A stretch of 64,000 bases of DNA, taken from contig CM055095.1 in the NCBI GenBank assembly GCA_029204225.1, positions 39,114,141 to 39,178,140 of the forward strand, read 5' to 3'. The position numbers and the translations under genes were made by a program. The notes beneath the pieces were generated by a model that was given only the letters and a program-made list of their open reading frames with translations, searched no databases and was not told the origin of the DNA. Positions 32,911 through 44,300 of the stretch are shown piece by piece. The stretch's first letter is position 1; each line of letters opens with the position of its first letter. This DNA comes from Diphasiastrum complanatum. Its lineage: Eukaryota; Streptophyta; Lycopodiopsida; Lycopodiales; Lycopodiaceae.

Positions 32911-34320
32911 TTGAAAATTTCATAACTTATCCAAATTTCAGAACAGATCATAATAAAATGAGCCAATTCTCAAGTAGCTCATACCTAAGACAATTAGACA
33001 ATTGGAATATTTTTTAGGTTTTATGGCATTCTTCTAGAAGTTCATTGAAAGATGTTAGAGTAGTAGCTCTTTCAAACAATGTATCAAAGGGTCATGGTTA
33101 GTAGACTAAAAAATTCTTAGTGTACTTGTTGGAATTTTAATTCCACTCTAAATCCATTCTTCATAATTTGTAGCATCTACATAGACTTGCATATTTATAT
33201 GGCTTCTTGAACACTTTGCAAAAATACAAGACATCTTCACTAGTCTACAATTATATATGGGATCTTGAAGATTGGTCCATAAGGTAGTGTTTCGATTATT
33301 GAAGTTTGGATAAAGTGTTTTTCAGGTATGTAGGGGCATGCTGGCCAGCGATTTTCTGTTCTTTGTATGTAGTTTTTGGGGTACATTTCAGGATTTCCAA
33401 TGCATAGTGTAGTTGTTATCTTAACAATACCAAAAAAATCAACAAAGGCAATAATGAAAAATGCTTGGTTTGAAAAAATGAAAAATGAAACTGCAGACAT
33501 TGTTTTGAATAAGGTTCAAACTTACTTGGATGCAAATGTGATACAAGGTGCATGTGATGATTCTAGAATTAGCAGAAATGCTTATTCTACGAACATTTAT
33601 TAAACGATTGTAGAGTTAATGGTCACCGTAATCCGTGCAATGATTTCGGACGCTCGCCCCATATAAGCACAAACAATAAGATAAAAAAAATTCATTGTCG
33701 ATATGATCAAAGCTCGCTTTGGTAGATTCTTCATAGCTTTGGCCTGCACTGCCTTTACCTAGGCATGTTTTGTATACAAACCAAAGCAATGAGGAATCTA
33801 CAGAGGAAAATATTGACGAAAACTTGTTCGATATCGGTTCAGCATGCATGGTGACAACAGTGGGGGGCACTTCAACTAGGGTGCGCGTTGAATCGATATT
33901 TCAGTATGGCCATCCTGATATCTGTTCAGCGCACCCCATAGAAGAATCATCATTTCTCAAACCGGTGGCGTGCATCGATTTGCTATTGCAGCGGAAAAAA
34001 GACCTCGAAATCACGATGACAAAATAGGATCTCAAAATTCTTCTGATATTTTATGGCCTATCCCAGTCAATCACAGCCATACATTTGTCAAGAAATGAAT
34101 TGAAGTCAAGGACCTTTAAATGTCAACCAATAAGGCAGAGATACCTGCACCGAAATGTAATTATTGGTCTGTCATTAGCCTTCTGATTAATCATTATCTA
34201 GACCCACGAACATTTATTAATGATTTGATTTTCAAGATTCCACAAGATTTCAAATTTAATGATCGTCGTCTTACGTGCCTCAAGATTCGCAACATTCACG
34301 AAGTCAATCATTTCGCACGC
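32911..34320. other. Unassigned DNA with two short unrecognised ORFs
   Basis: ORFs at 33376-33603 (75 aa, KNAWFEKMKNETADIVLNKVQ) and 33770-34027 (85 aa, EESTEENIDENLFDIG) look protein-like, but I cannot assign them. They may be exons of one decayed gene. Nothing else is supported here. Confidence 0.35.
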
Positions 34321-35285
34321 TCTGCCAGTGCATGCACAGCTAGTAAGCGTGTTTCACAGAGTTTATGCAGAGCTTCGTGGCGTAGCTGTAGAGATTTGGA
34401 CTCATTAAGACGTTGCGTGGTGGCAATCCTTAATGAAGAAACTAAAAACTCTACTAGCATCAAAGCATCCTGATCATATACCAATTGGAAGGGTGTTTGA
34501 TCAGTGCTCCCTTTATATGTTGTCCTGAATGCCCACATTGCAGCATGCAACTTGTGTTCCCAATCTGATCTGCTAGCTTCAACTATTTTCGTGAGCATGC
34601 TACACAGGATCTTATTGGATGATTATGCTTGCCCATTACCACGAGGATAATAAGGCGTACTGGTTGTGTGGATCACGAAGAATTCCTCCAACAGGACCTT
34701 GATGGTCTCGTTGATGAAATGGCTTCCGCGATCACTGACTAGCTCCACCGGGCATCCGAAGCGCACAATGATATTTTCATAAAGGAACTTGGCAGTGGTC
34801 CTAGCATCAGCTACTCTTACTGCCTTGGCTTTGACCCATTTGGTGAGGTAGTCTGTGGCTACGATTATGTATCGAGCCTGGGAACTCCTTGCTGCAGGGT
34901 GAATTGGACCAGTATAATCCAATCCACATTTTTCGAATGATGTTTGGGCTAAGACTGGGTGTAGTAGGTCATAGTTCAATCTCGTTGGTCTCCTTGCCCT
35001 TTGTCACACATCGTACTTTGTCAAGTATTCCTCTGTATATTTATGAATCGTTGGCCACCAACATCCTGATTGCAGGATCTTGCGAACTGTAATGTCAGAT
35101 GCAAAATGACCCCCACCCATGCCTTCATGTGAAAGCGAAATGATCTGGGTGGTCTCATGAGGAAGAATACACCGCCGAAGAATTCCATCAAGACCTCTTC
35201 GGTACAACTGGCCAGCAATCAGCTGATAAGGTCTAGCCTTCAAAACACTAAATAGGTCAATGTACTTGTTCAATTCCGATTTTTG
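34321..35285 (-). pseudogene. Ty3/gypsy integrase fragment (uninterrupted copy)
   Basis: The minus strand encodes a gypsy integrase N-terminal zinc-binding domain (LYRRGLDGILRRC, SLSHEGMGGGHFASDITVRKIL) and the catalytic core (CGLDYTGPI, TDYLTKWVKAKAVR, VSDRGSHFINETI), followed by TPYYPRGNGQA and DWEHKLHAAMWAFRTTYKGSTDQTPFQLVY. It is split into frames 35273-35004, 34979-34623 and 34598-34308. The catalytic Glu position after GNGQA lies at a frame break. It is cut at 34321 on its C-terminal side and joins copia leader at about 35286 on the other. The same integrase and junction occur at 40102-40681 plus 47104-47480. Confidence 0.9.
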
Positions 35286-35816
35286 AATTCACATACTGGA
35301 TTTGGCCGATTTTTGGATCATTGGTTCAGCCTAAGTGGTGGCTTATAGATTGCATATCAAATTTTCAGCATTTGCATGTAGATTTGGAATAGTCAATCTT
35401 TTGTGATTTTGTCAAAACCCTAATTTTGATTGGATCTCTAGATAGTGAGGTTGATGGGATTTATTTGAGTGTGTTTCAATCTTAGAAAGTGGCAAAAGTC
35501 ATTAGATTGAGGATAGATCATAGGTTGATGAAGATTCCATGATTCTATGTGTTGATTTGCTTGGGTAAGTGCTCGAAGAAAATTTGTGAGATAGTTTCAA
35601 ATCTTGGTGATTTCGTTTGAAAGCATTTGTTGTTGTTCAAAGGAGTGCTTTGTGCATTGAAACAAGTTGAAAGAGAAGATCAGGTCATTGCTACATAGCA
35701 ACCTCAATTGGAGTCATGTTGGAAACCAATGATAGGCTCACCTCAAGTAACTATTCACTGTGGAAAGTGAGGATGGAGTCACTTCTTGAGATGAATGATG
35801 TTTTGGATATTGTTTT
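35286..35816 (+). pseudogene. Copia leader and gag start (element E2)
   Basis: Leader sequence like that of elements A and E, then gag MLETNDRLTSSNYSLWKVRMESLL from 35716. The usual upstream MATS start is lost (ATT, followed by a TAG), as in E at 47921. The gag is interrupted at about 35816 by a 557-base insertion and resumes at 36374. Confidence 0.85.
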
Positions 35817-36373
35817 GTTGATTTTCACACGTGTGGACTGTCCACTACATGTACTTGTGATCTCCTAAGGTGTGTAGATGCACCAAGATCAAGACTAGAT
35901 TGAGATTCAAGATCAATCTTGAATCCTATGGCAAAAACACACTACTACATGCATTCAATCACTTCCAACTCTCACTCACACGTGTGGGAAGTATTCAAAA
36001 AATAATCTAAGTAAAAACAAGCTGCTCTCCTCGGGTAGAGATAGAAAATGCATCAAGAGCTCTCGGGTAGAGAGAGAAAGCTAGAAATCCAAAAACTCAC
36101 AAAATCCATGAAATCACCAAATCAATTGATTTCAAAATGAGGAGTACAATGATACTAGTAGGTCCACGAGCTACCACTATGCTTAACTATGATTGGACCA
36201 CATTTTGTCACCTCTTGATCCTATTGGATCATTGATCTATCCACCTCTTAATTCTATTGGACTATATTCAAGCACACCTCAATTTCCTATCAACATCCTA
36301 CACCTAGATGCTTGATGTAAAAAACATAAGACCCCTATATCTAACATAGATAATCTTTTTCAATTCTTCATAG
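35817..36373. mobile_element. LTR-like insertion in gag
   Basis: 557 bases absent from the intact gag at 48018. It begins TGTTGATTTTCACACGTGTGGAC, contains CACACGTGTG at 35826-35835 and 35977-35986, and has no ORF. This is most simply a solo LTR of a related family, but I cannot define a clean target duplication. Confidence 0.6.
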
Positions 36374-37149
36374 TTGTAGGTTTGGAGGAGAGACCAGTAA
36401 CACAACAAGATCAATTGAGGTATGACAAGAGGGCCAAGAAGGCTCTATACATGATAAAGATGAATGTTATCAATGAACTTCTCAAGGAAGTTGGTAAGTG
36501 CACATCATCTTTGGAAGCTTGGAATTCATTGAAGAAGCTTTATGAATCCAAGTCTACTTCTAGAGTATTGACTCTAAGAAGGCAAATCTTTTCTTGTTTG
36601 CAAAAGAATGACGAAAGTCCAAGTACTTTTGTTTTGAGAATGAAAGCATTGAATGATGAGTTAGCTTGCATAGATGAAAGCATTAAGGAAGGAGAGCTTA
36701 TTCAAGTGATTCTTAATGGCTTGTTGGATGTTCATGCTAACATTGTTCAAAGTATTGCTATTCAAAAGTCTTTGACAAGTTTGATGGATCTTCAAGAGAT
36801 CTTGACCAATGAGGAATATAGGCTTCAAGCAAGAGGTGGATCTACATCGACACTTCAAGAGGATGCTATGTTCACAAAGGGCAAATTCAAGGGCAAAACC
36901 AAAAGTAAGTGGTCTAAAGGGCAAGATCAAGTGGACGCTTCTTCAAGTGGCAAAAAGAAGGATAGATCAAAGCTCAACTGCTTCTATTGTGGCATCAAGG
37001 ACACTTTGCAAGTGAGTGCTACAAGAAGAAGAGAGATCAAGGAGAAAAGCAAGGTAATCTTACTCTTGATGAGGATGGTTTGGATGTTCAAGATGCAAAT
37101 GATGATGCTATTGTGATGTCTTCATGTATGCTTGCTAATGATGGAGATC
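36374..37149 (+). pseudogene. Copia gag fragment, copy 2 of the window-start gag
   Basis: The frame 36382-37116 is near-identical to 31-732 and has the same frameshift in the zinc knuckle (near 36998) and the same abrupt end at GGAGATCT. Together with 35716-35816 it completes the N-terminal gag of element E2. Confidence 0.9.
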
Positions 37150-37579
37150 TATAACCCAAGTCTTGCCTAGTGGGCCCCGCCACAGTACAGTAGAATAATA
37201 AGTGCAAGGCACTGGCATCCTGTGTGTATAAGCCCAGCCACCAATGAGCACAAGTAGCAAGTTGTAATTCCTAGGAATAAGAGACTAGGGGCTTAAAACT
37301 CTAAAATGACATTAGAGGCCCTAAGTCAAGTTGCAAATAAAAAAGCTAAAAGGGTCCAACTTAAAACTCACATGAATCATGTGAGTGCCCTTGTGCTTTC
37401 TTAGCACCATTAGATTTAAGTTGTGTTTCTTTAAAAGGCTTGGATTAGAATCCTTGTCCCAATGAAGTGGCCAATAAGAGTAAAGGAGACTCACCTCTAA
37501 AATCTATAAGAGAGAGTCATTTCCTTTGTATTGTATCATCTTCCATTCTCTTCTTAATAAAACTCTCTTGGTTTCTCCA

Positions 37580-37712
<133 letters not shown>

Positions 37713-37771
37713 GTTGGGATAGAATAGCCTTGGGTAGGCGCTCGAGCCCCCAAAGCCTTTCTCAGCCTAGG

Positions 37772-37916
<145 letters not shown>

Positions 37917-38441
37917 CCCTCTCTATTCTTGCTATGTAGGTGAAGGCGAGGTTGCCGCTCCCAGCAACGAACCCCTATGCTACACCCCCGACACAACAGT
38001 GGATGTAGAAGCAGCGCCACGCATTCGTTTGTTGGTCGTTGTGTTAATAACTGCAGGTTGGGAGGATGTGGATGCTTGATATGGTGGATAAAGACTAGTA
38101 TGTGGCATGAGGGCAGACAAAAGGGATGAGCGTTGGAAACCATGCACTTTTGTCTCGAGAAGTGTGCAAGCAAAGTGACACAACAGGGGGGCTGCTGCGA
38201 TTCGCTCACGGTTGTTGGGTTTGATGGATTTGGTTAGTTCTCAAATAAGGAAGCTATGCCAGTCATATGGCACAACGGAGGGGTTAGGAAATTCCAAAAA
38301 GGATTCCACTATATGACTCAGCAGCGTAGACTGTATTCTGTCCTTGCGAAATGTTGAAATAACCAGAAAGTTATTCAACAGATGCGCAGCCGTCTGAATG
38401 ACGGGTTCCGTGATAGCTTCTATCAGGTAGCCATTGTTAGT

Positions 38442-38837
38442 CTAGATGGGAATTTCTGGTGTGGTTTGGGTGACGAACGGTTTGATCAGAGATTTGGCGT
38501 GGCGATGGGAGATGGGTTGACGATCACCGGACATAATGCCAATAGTGACCATCGAGTCGGCATTAATCCTGACCTTGTACATGGTACCTTGGTATAGGAA
38601 GTGGAAATGAGCCTTGTCCTCATCCCCGGTGGCGTAAGCGTGAAGGGCGAGGCCCATGTTAATCTCAGAATGGAAGAGCGCTAGGTAAAAACCCATTGCC
38701 ACTAGAAGTGCACTGGCTGTCTGTAGCCATGGTTGGATCAGAGTGTCAGAGGGTAGAGGCCAAATTTGTGTGGCCTCGGGGATGCCATGCTGGATCACTT
38801 GTTTGGCTCTAGAGTTTTCAGAGGATGAGGAGGCCAT
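38442..38837 (-). CDS. Hypothetical protein, 131 aa (copy 2)
   Basis: Same unrecognised protein as 1924-2319, open over its full length. On the minus strand it lies about 0.9 kb downstream of the gypsy integrase C-terminal region (39764-40681), the position where some plant gypsy elements carry an additional ORF before the 3' LTR. Whether it belongs to that element is not settled, because the palindrome region (39199-39480) lies between. Confidence 0.45.
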   Translation of the reverse strand: MASSSSENSRAKQVIQHGIPEATQIWPLPSDTLIQPWLQTASALLVAMGFYLALFHSEINMGLALHAYATGDEDKAHFHFLYQGTMYKVRINADSMVTIGIMSGDRQPISHRHAKSLIKPFVTQTTPEIPI

Positions 38838-39198
38838 CTTAGCAATGATGATTAGTGGTCAGAAAAATAAAAAAATGGTGGAAAATGGAAAAGAGTGTGG
38901 AAACGACAGAAAATTGTAAATAACGAGTGTTGGATGATAAGGAGTGTAGTTCAGAGTGCAAATCGATGTTCAGTAATATCAGTTGACAATTGGTAAGAAG
39001 TTTGGTTGCAAACGGAGAACTTGGTAATTTTAGAGTAAATATCAGCAAAGCTTCGCTAGCAAAGGCGACAAATGACTCAAATTCAGCCCTTACATAGCAG
39101 AATTTAGAGTGTGTATTAGGTGAAATCCACTTTCCCTTGCTCAGTTCCACCCAAATTTTGGCAGGCTCCTTCTTCACAAAATTCTAAGACCACAGAGA

Positions 39199-39480
39199 AG
39201 TTTGCGAGAGTTCAGAAGGTGATTTGACTACTATGCAAAGGTTCTGCGAGGGTTCAGGCTGTCTGCGAGAGTTCAACTCTCGCAGGAAGTAATCTCTCAC
39301 ACAACTTGTTCTTGTGATTGGATTTTCAAGATCAGACCATGTAGACAGGCTAATTTCACTGCTCTGATTCCATTTAGGCACCTTGCGAGGGTTGGTAAGA
39401 TGATCTTGATGCTCTACGAGGGTTCTAAAAATTCTGCTTCTGGGAACTCTTGCATACACTAAAAAATGATGATTCCTCCA
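39199..39480. repeat. Cluster of AACYCTCGCA words, including a 21-bp near-palindrome
   Basis: GCGAG(A/G)GTT words occur near 39202, 39245, 39271, 39385 and 39418, with weaker (C/G)AACTCTTGCA forms near 39448 and 39486. At about 39269-39290 the word and its inverse meet as TGCGAGAGTTCAACTCTCGCA. The region lies downstream of a minus-strand gypsy integrase. Confidence 0.75.
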
Positions 39481-39763
39481 TTAGGAACTCTTGCAGAGAT
39501 TTTCATGGATGCATCTATGTCAGATCTGGTGACTGTCTAGTTTTCAAGAGCTATCTCCTAGGGGATCTCAAAAAATCATGAAAAAAGTGCTCTTTCAGAG
39601 TGTTTTTTGATGAGATCTCGAGATTTTCTGATTTTTAACTTTTGTAAACTGGTAATCAGCTTCATCCAGGCTTGATCTGACTGTTGGTGGTTCTCTGAAA
39701 GGTCTAATGGATTCTTGGTAGTAGATCCATCAGTCAATCTGATGATCTGCTTTCTTTTTTATC

Positions 39764-40681
39764 CTATCTGGATCTGGATCCTCCTTGGATTCTGATGGAT
39801 TTCTCCGATCTTGCTAGATCTGGTTGAATCTTGATGGATCTAGTTTGATTTGGCTTGATCTCCTTAGATCTAGCGGTGATGGCTGAACAGATTAGCTTTT
39901 TGTAACGTGGCGTCACATCTAGCTTTTCTAAGTTCACGGCTCCATGATTAAGAATTTCCTTGATCCTATAAGGACCTTCGCCAATGAATTTTAACTTCCC
40001 CTTGATCGCCTTGGTTTTATACATCAAAACCAGATCTCTTGAATGAAGATCCTTCTTTTGTAATCTGCGATCATGCCAAGATTTGTGTCTTTCCTTTCCA
40101 GCTGCCAGTGCATGCACAGCTAGTAAGCGTGTTTCACAGAGTTTATGCAGAGCTTCATGGCGTAGCTGTAGAGATTTGGACTCATTAAGACGTTGCGCGG
40201 TGGCAATCCTTAATGAAGAAACTAAAAACTCTACTAGCATCACAGCATCCTGACCATATACCAATTGGAAGGGTGTTTGATCAGTGCTCCCTTTATATGT
40301 TGTCCTGAATGCCCACATTGCAGCATGCAACTTGTGTTCCCAATCTGATCTGCTAGCTTCAACTATTTTCGTGAGCATGATACACAGAATCTTATTGGAT
40401 GATTCTGCTTGCCCATTACCACGAGGATAATAAGACGTACTGGTTGTGTGGATCGAAGAATTCCTCCAACAGGACCTTGATGGTCTCGTTGATGAAATGG
40501 CTTCCGCGATCACTGACTAGCTCCACCGGGCATCCGAAGCGCACAATGATATTTTCATAAAGGAACTTGGCAGTGGTCCTAGCATCAGCTACTCTTACTG
40601 CCTTGGCTTCGATCCATTTGGTGAGGTAGTCTGTGGCTACGATTATGTATCGAGCTTGGAAACTCCTTGCCATAGGGTGAA
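39764..40681 (-). pseudogene. Ty3/gypsy integrase, C-terminal part (interrupted by element G)
   Basis: Two minus-strand frames (40673-40416 and 40513-39764) encode the integrase core from ARYIIVATDYLTKW through VSDRGSHFINETI, YYPRGNGQAESSNKI (with the catalytic Glu), the conserved AFRTTYKGSTDQTPFQLVYGQDAV, and a C-terminal domain (LVLMYKTKAIKGKLKFIGEGPYRIKEIL). One frameshift separates them. The upstream part lies beyond element G at 47104-47480. Confidence 0.92.
40677..40681. repeat. Target-site duplication of element G (left)
   Basis: GTGAA before the LTR, repeated at 47104-47108. The empty site is visible in the uninterrupted copy near 34898 as GGGTGAATTGGACC. Confidence 0.95.
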
Positions 40682-41336
40682 TGTGAAAAATACAGATCCT
40701 AAGTGGATCTAAACTCCAAGATCATTGGCTTGAATGCTTGCACTCCAAACTACATAAGCTAGGAATTGGCAACACATTCTATGCTACCTAGAATGCAAAG
40801 AACTTGATCAAAAAGCATTTATCACAAATGGAAACTTCCATAAACATCAAGTGCGGCCCAAAATAGCATTATACAGTCCATAATACATCAGCCTACCACT
40901 TTTGGAAAGCACCTAAGATCATACACAATAGCTTGAAGACAATACACACAACAATGCTCTCAATGGAGGAAGAAACAATGACAATGATCTATTGATCTCA
41001 ATGAAGCATACAAAAGGTTTCTCCAACCTGTTCTCCACGACTTCCCTACTATTTATGGATGAGGAAGATGACTCTCTCTCCTCTCTCTAGAAGGTACTTG
41101 ACCCTAGATATTCCCTATATAGGAAAAATAGCTAAAAATGGCTTATATGACCAAAATACATCAAAATGGTCTCATTTTGAAGGGTATGAAGTTTGACACT
41201 TCATCATACTGAAAAAATACAGTAAATAAAAACATTGTGGCCTGGTTCACACGTGTGAAACTCCAGAACCAAAACTATTTACAATTTTAGCCAATTTAGG
41301 CCTCAAACTAGCTAGGAAATGTTGACAATTTTCACA
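40682..41336 (-). mobile_element. 3' LTR of element G
   Basis: TGTGAAAAATAC...ATTTTCACA on the plus strand. CACACGTGTG lies at 41248-41257 in a larger TTCACACGTGTGAA palindrome. Confidence 0.96.
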
Positions 41337-44300
41337 CTCCCTCTTCAACATTGGATGCTAGTTTCAACATAGTCTTTGAGCACATTCCAAGATTAGATCT
41401 ATGCATTAAATATAGTTCCTTTCCCAATGGTTTGGTGAAGATATCAGCCACACACTCCTTTGAAGAGACATGTTGAAGCTCCACCTCTTTGGCAATGACT
41501 TGATCTCTCACAAAATGGTGAGCAATCTCAATGTGCTTGCTCCTTGCATGAAAAACAGGATTGCTTGCCAAGCTTTGGGCTGAAAGGTTATCACAAAGTA
41601 TGATTGGAGTCTTCTCTGGTTCCAGCAAGTGAAGATCCAATAACATCCTCTTGATCCAAAGAATCTCCTTGGTGCATGTTGTTAATGCCTTGTACTCGGC
41701 TTCGGTGGAAGATAGAGAGATAGTTGGTTGCTTCTTTGATAGCCATGAGACCACTCCATCTCCAAGATAGATTGCAAAGGCACTTGTTGACTTCCTATCC
41801 ATTTGATCACCTGCAAAATCTGAATCTGAAAATCCACAAAGGTTAGGTATAGTACCTCCATACAAGATGCCAAAATCTCTAGATCCCGAGATGTATCTAA
41901 GTACTCTCTTTCCTAGCTTCCAATGAGCCTCACTAGGATCTTGCATAAATTGACTTAGTTTACCAACCACAAAGCTTAGATCAGGTCTTGTGATGGTTAA
42001 CCATATAAGAGATCCTATTAGCTTTCTATAGAGAGTAATGTCCTTGAAGGATCTTTCATTACTTCTTGTAGTTAGCTTTACATTTGATTCCATAGGAGTA
42101 GAAACAACTTTACAATCTTCCATATGAAACCTTTTTAGAATAGAGTTAACATACTTTTCTTGACATATGAATGTAGATTTAGAAGTTCTAATAATCTCTA
42201 TTCCTAAGATATAATGAAGTTTACCAAGATCTTGAATTTCAAACTCTCTTTTGAGTGCCATCTTGATTTCATCTATATCTAGATTGTTACCACCACTTAA
42301 GATAATGTCATCAACATAGATCAAAAGTAAAGTGATATCATTTTCATTCAATCTAAAGTAGAGAGAATGATCATACTCACTCATAACAAAGTTTTGAGAA
42401 AGTAAGAAGGAATTGAGCTTAGCATACCAACTCCTTGGTGCTTGCTTTAGCCCATACAAACTCTTTTGGAGATAGCACACATGATTAGGCTCATCATGTG
42501 AAACATAGCCCTCGGGTTGCTCCATGTAAATATCTTCTTCAAGATCACCATTCAAGAAGGCATTAGTAACATCCATTTGCCACATATCCCAATCATAAAG
42601 AGTTGCAAGAGAGATTAGGATTCGAATAGTTACCATCTTTGCCACGGGTGCAAAGGTCTCATCATAGTCAATACCATATTCTTGAGCATACCCCTTTGCC
42701 ACCAACCTTGCCTTGTACTTGTTGATTGATCCATCTTGATTTGTCTTGATCTTGAAGATCCACTTACAACCAATTGCCTTCTTGTCCTTTGGAAGCTTTA
42801 CCAACCTCCATGTGTTGCTTTTGATGAGTGCTTGATGCTCATGATCCATGGCTTGGATCCATTCCTTCTTTTGAATTGCTTCACCTACACAAGTTGGTTC
42901 ATCAAAAGAGGTAAGAAAAGCAAAGTTAGAGTTGTCCACCACTTGCTTTCCTTTTTCATCATAGGTTAGCCTTGATGGCTTAGCCCTTTGCCTTTGAGTC
43001 TTCCTTGAAGTTTGCTTTGGAGTGGCATCTCCATCTTCATCCAAGACATCTTGCACATCATGATGATTAGTAGGCACATCAACATCAACATCAACAACAT
43101 TGGAAACATTCTCTTCATGAAAGATGACATCCCTACTTATGACAACTTTCTTTGTAGAAGGAATGTACACTTTGTAAGCCTTGCTTACTTCACTATAGCC
43201 AACAAACACACCCTTCTTTGATGAAGGATCTTCTTTAGTTCTATCATCAAGTGTGATATTGACAAAACATGTACATCCAAAGATCCTACAATGCTTGACA
43301 CTCGGCCTTCTACCATAAAGAACCTCATGAGGAGTTTTACCATCCAAGGAAGCACTTGTCCATCTATTACATAGATAGTTAGCACATGCTAAAGCTTCCC
43401 CCCAAAAAGACTTAGCAAGATTAGCATGTAGTCTCATTGCCTTGGCACATTCACAAAGGGTTCTATTCTTCCTCTCGGCCACTCCATTCTGTTGTGGAGT
43501 CCTAGGACTAGACATCTCCCTCTTAATCCCATGTGCTATACAAAAGTCTTTGAACCTATTTGAGGTGTATTCCCCTCCATTATCAGATCTTAAGCATTTG
43601 ATCTTTGTATTGAATTGGTTTTCCATTTCATTCTTGAACTTGACAAATGCAGCAAACACTTCATCCTTACTTTTAAGAAGATAGATCCAAGTATACCTAC
43701 TAAAGTCATCAATGAAAGTTGCATACATCTTTGCCCCACCATTGCTAGTTGTACTAGAAGAATGAATATCAGAATGCACAAGTTGAAAAGCTTCTTTAGA
43801 TCTAGAAGTAGATCTAGAATAAGCAAGTCTATGAGATTTGGACAAGGCACAATGTTCACAAACACTATTGTTTGCAACAAGACTTTTAGGGAGACCAAGA
43901 ACAAGCTCTTTCTTTGCCATTACCTCCAAAGATTTGAAGTTGGGATGGCCCAACCTCTTGTGCCAAACTTCTTGGTTTGTCAATTGCTCCCTAGCCATAC
44001 ATCCTTCATGATTAGAGATCACACATGCATCAAGCTTGAAAAGTTTACCATGCCTCCTACCTTGAGCAATCAAGGATCCACATTTACTTATCAAACATGC
44101 ATCTCCAATGAACTCCACATCAAGTCCTTTGTCAATCATTTGACTTACACTAAGCAAATTCTTAGTGATTGAAGGAATGTACAAAACATTTTCAAGATTT
44201 GCTTTCCTATTTGTTGAAAGGGAAATAGGAATAGTGCCTATGCCTTTGATGTCACATTGACCATCATTTGCAGTGTAGATGATGTTACCTTCTCCCTCAT

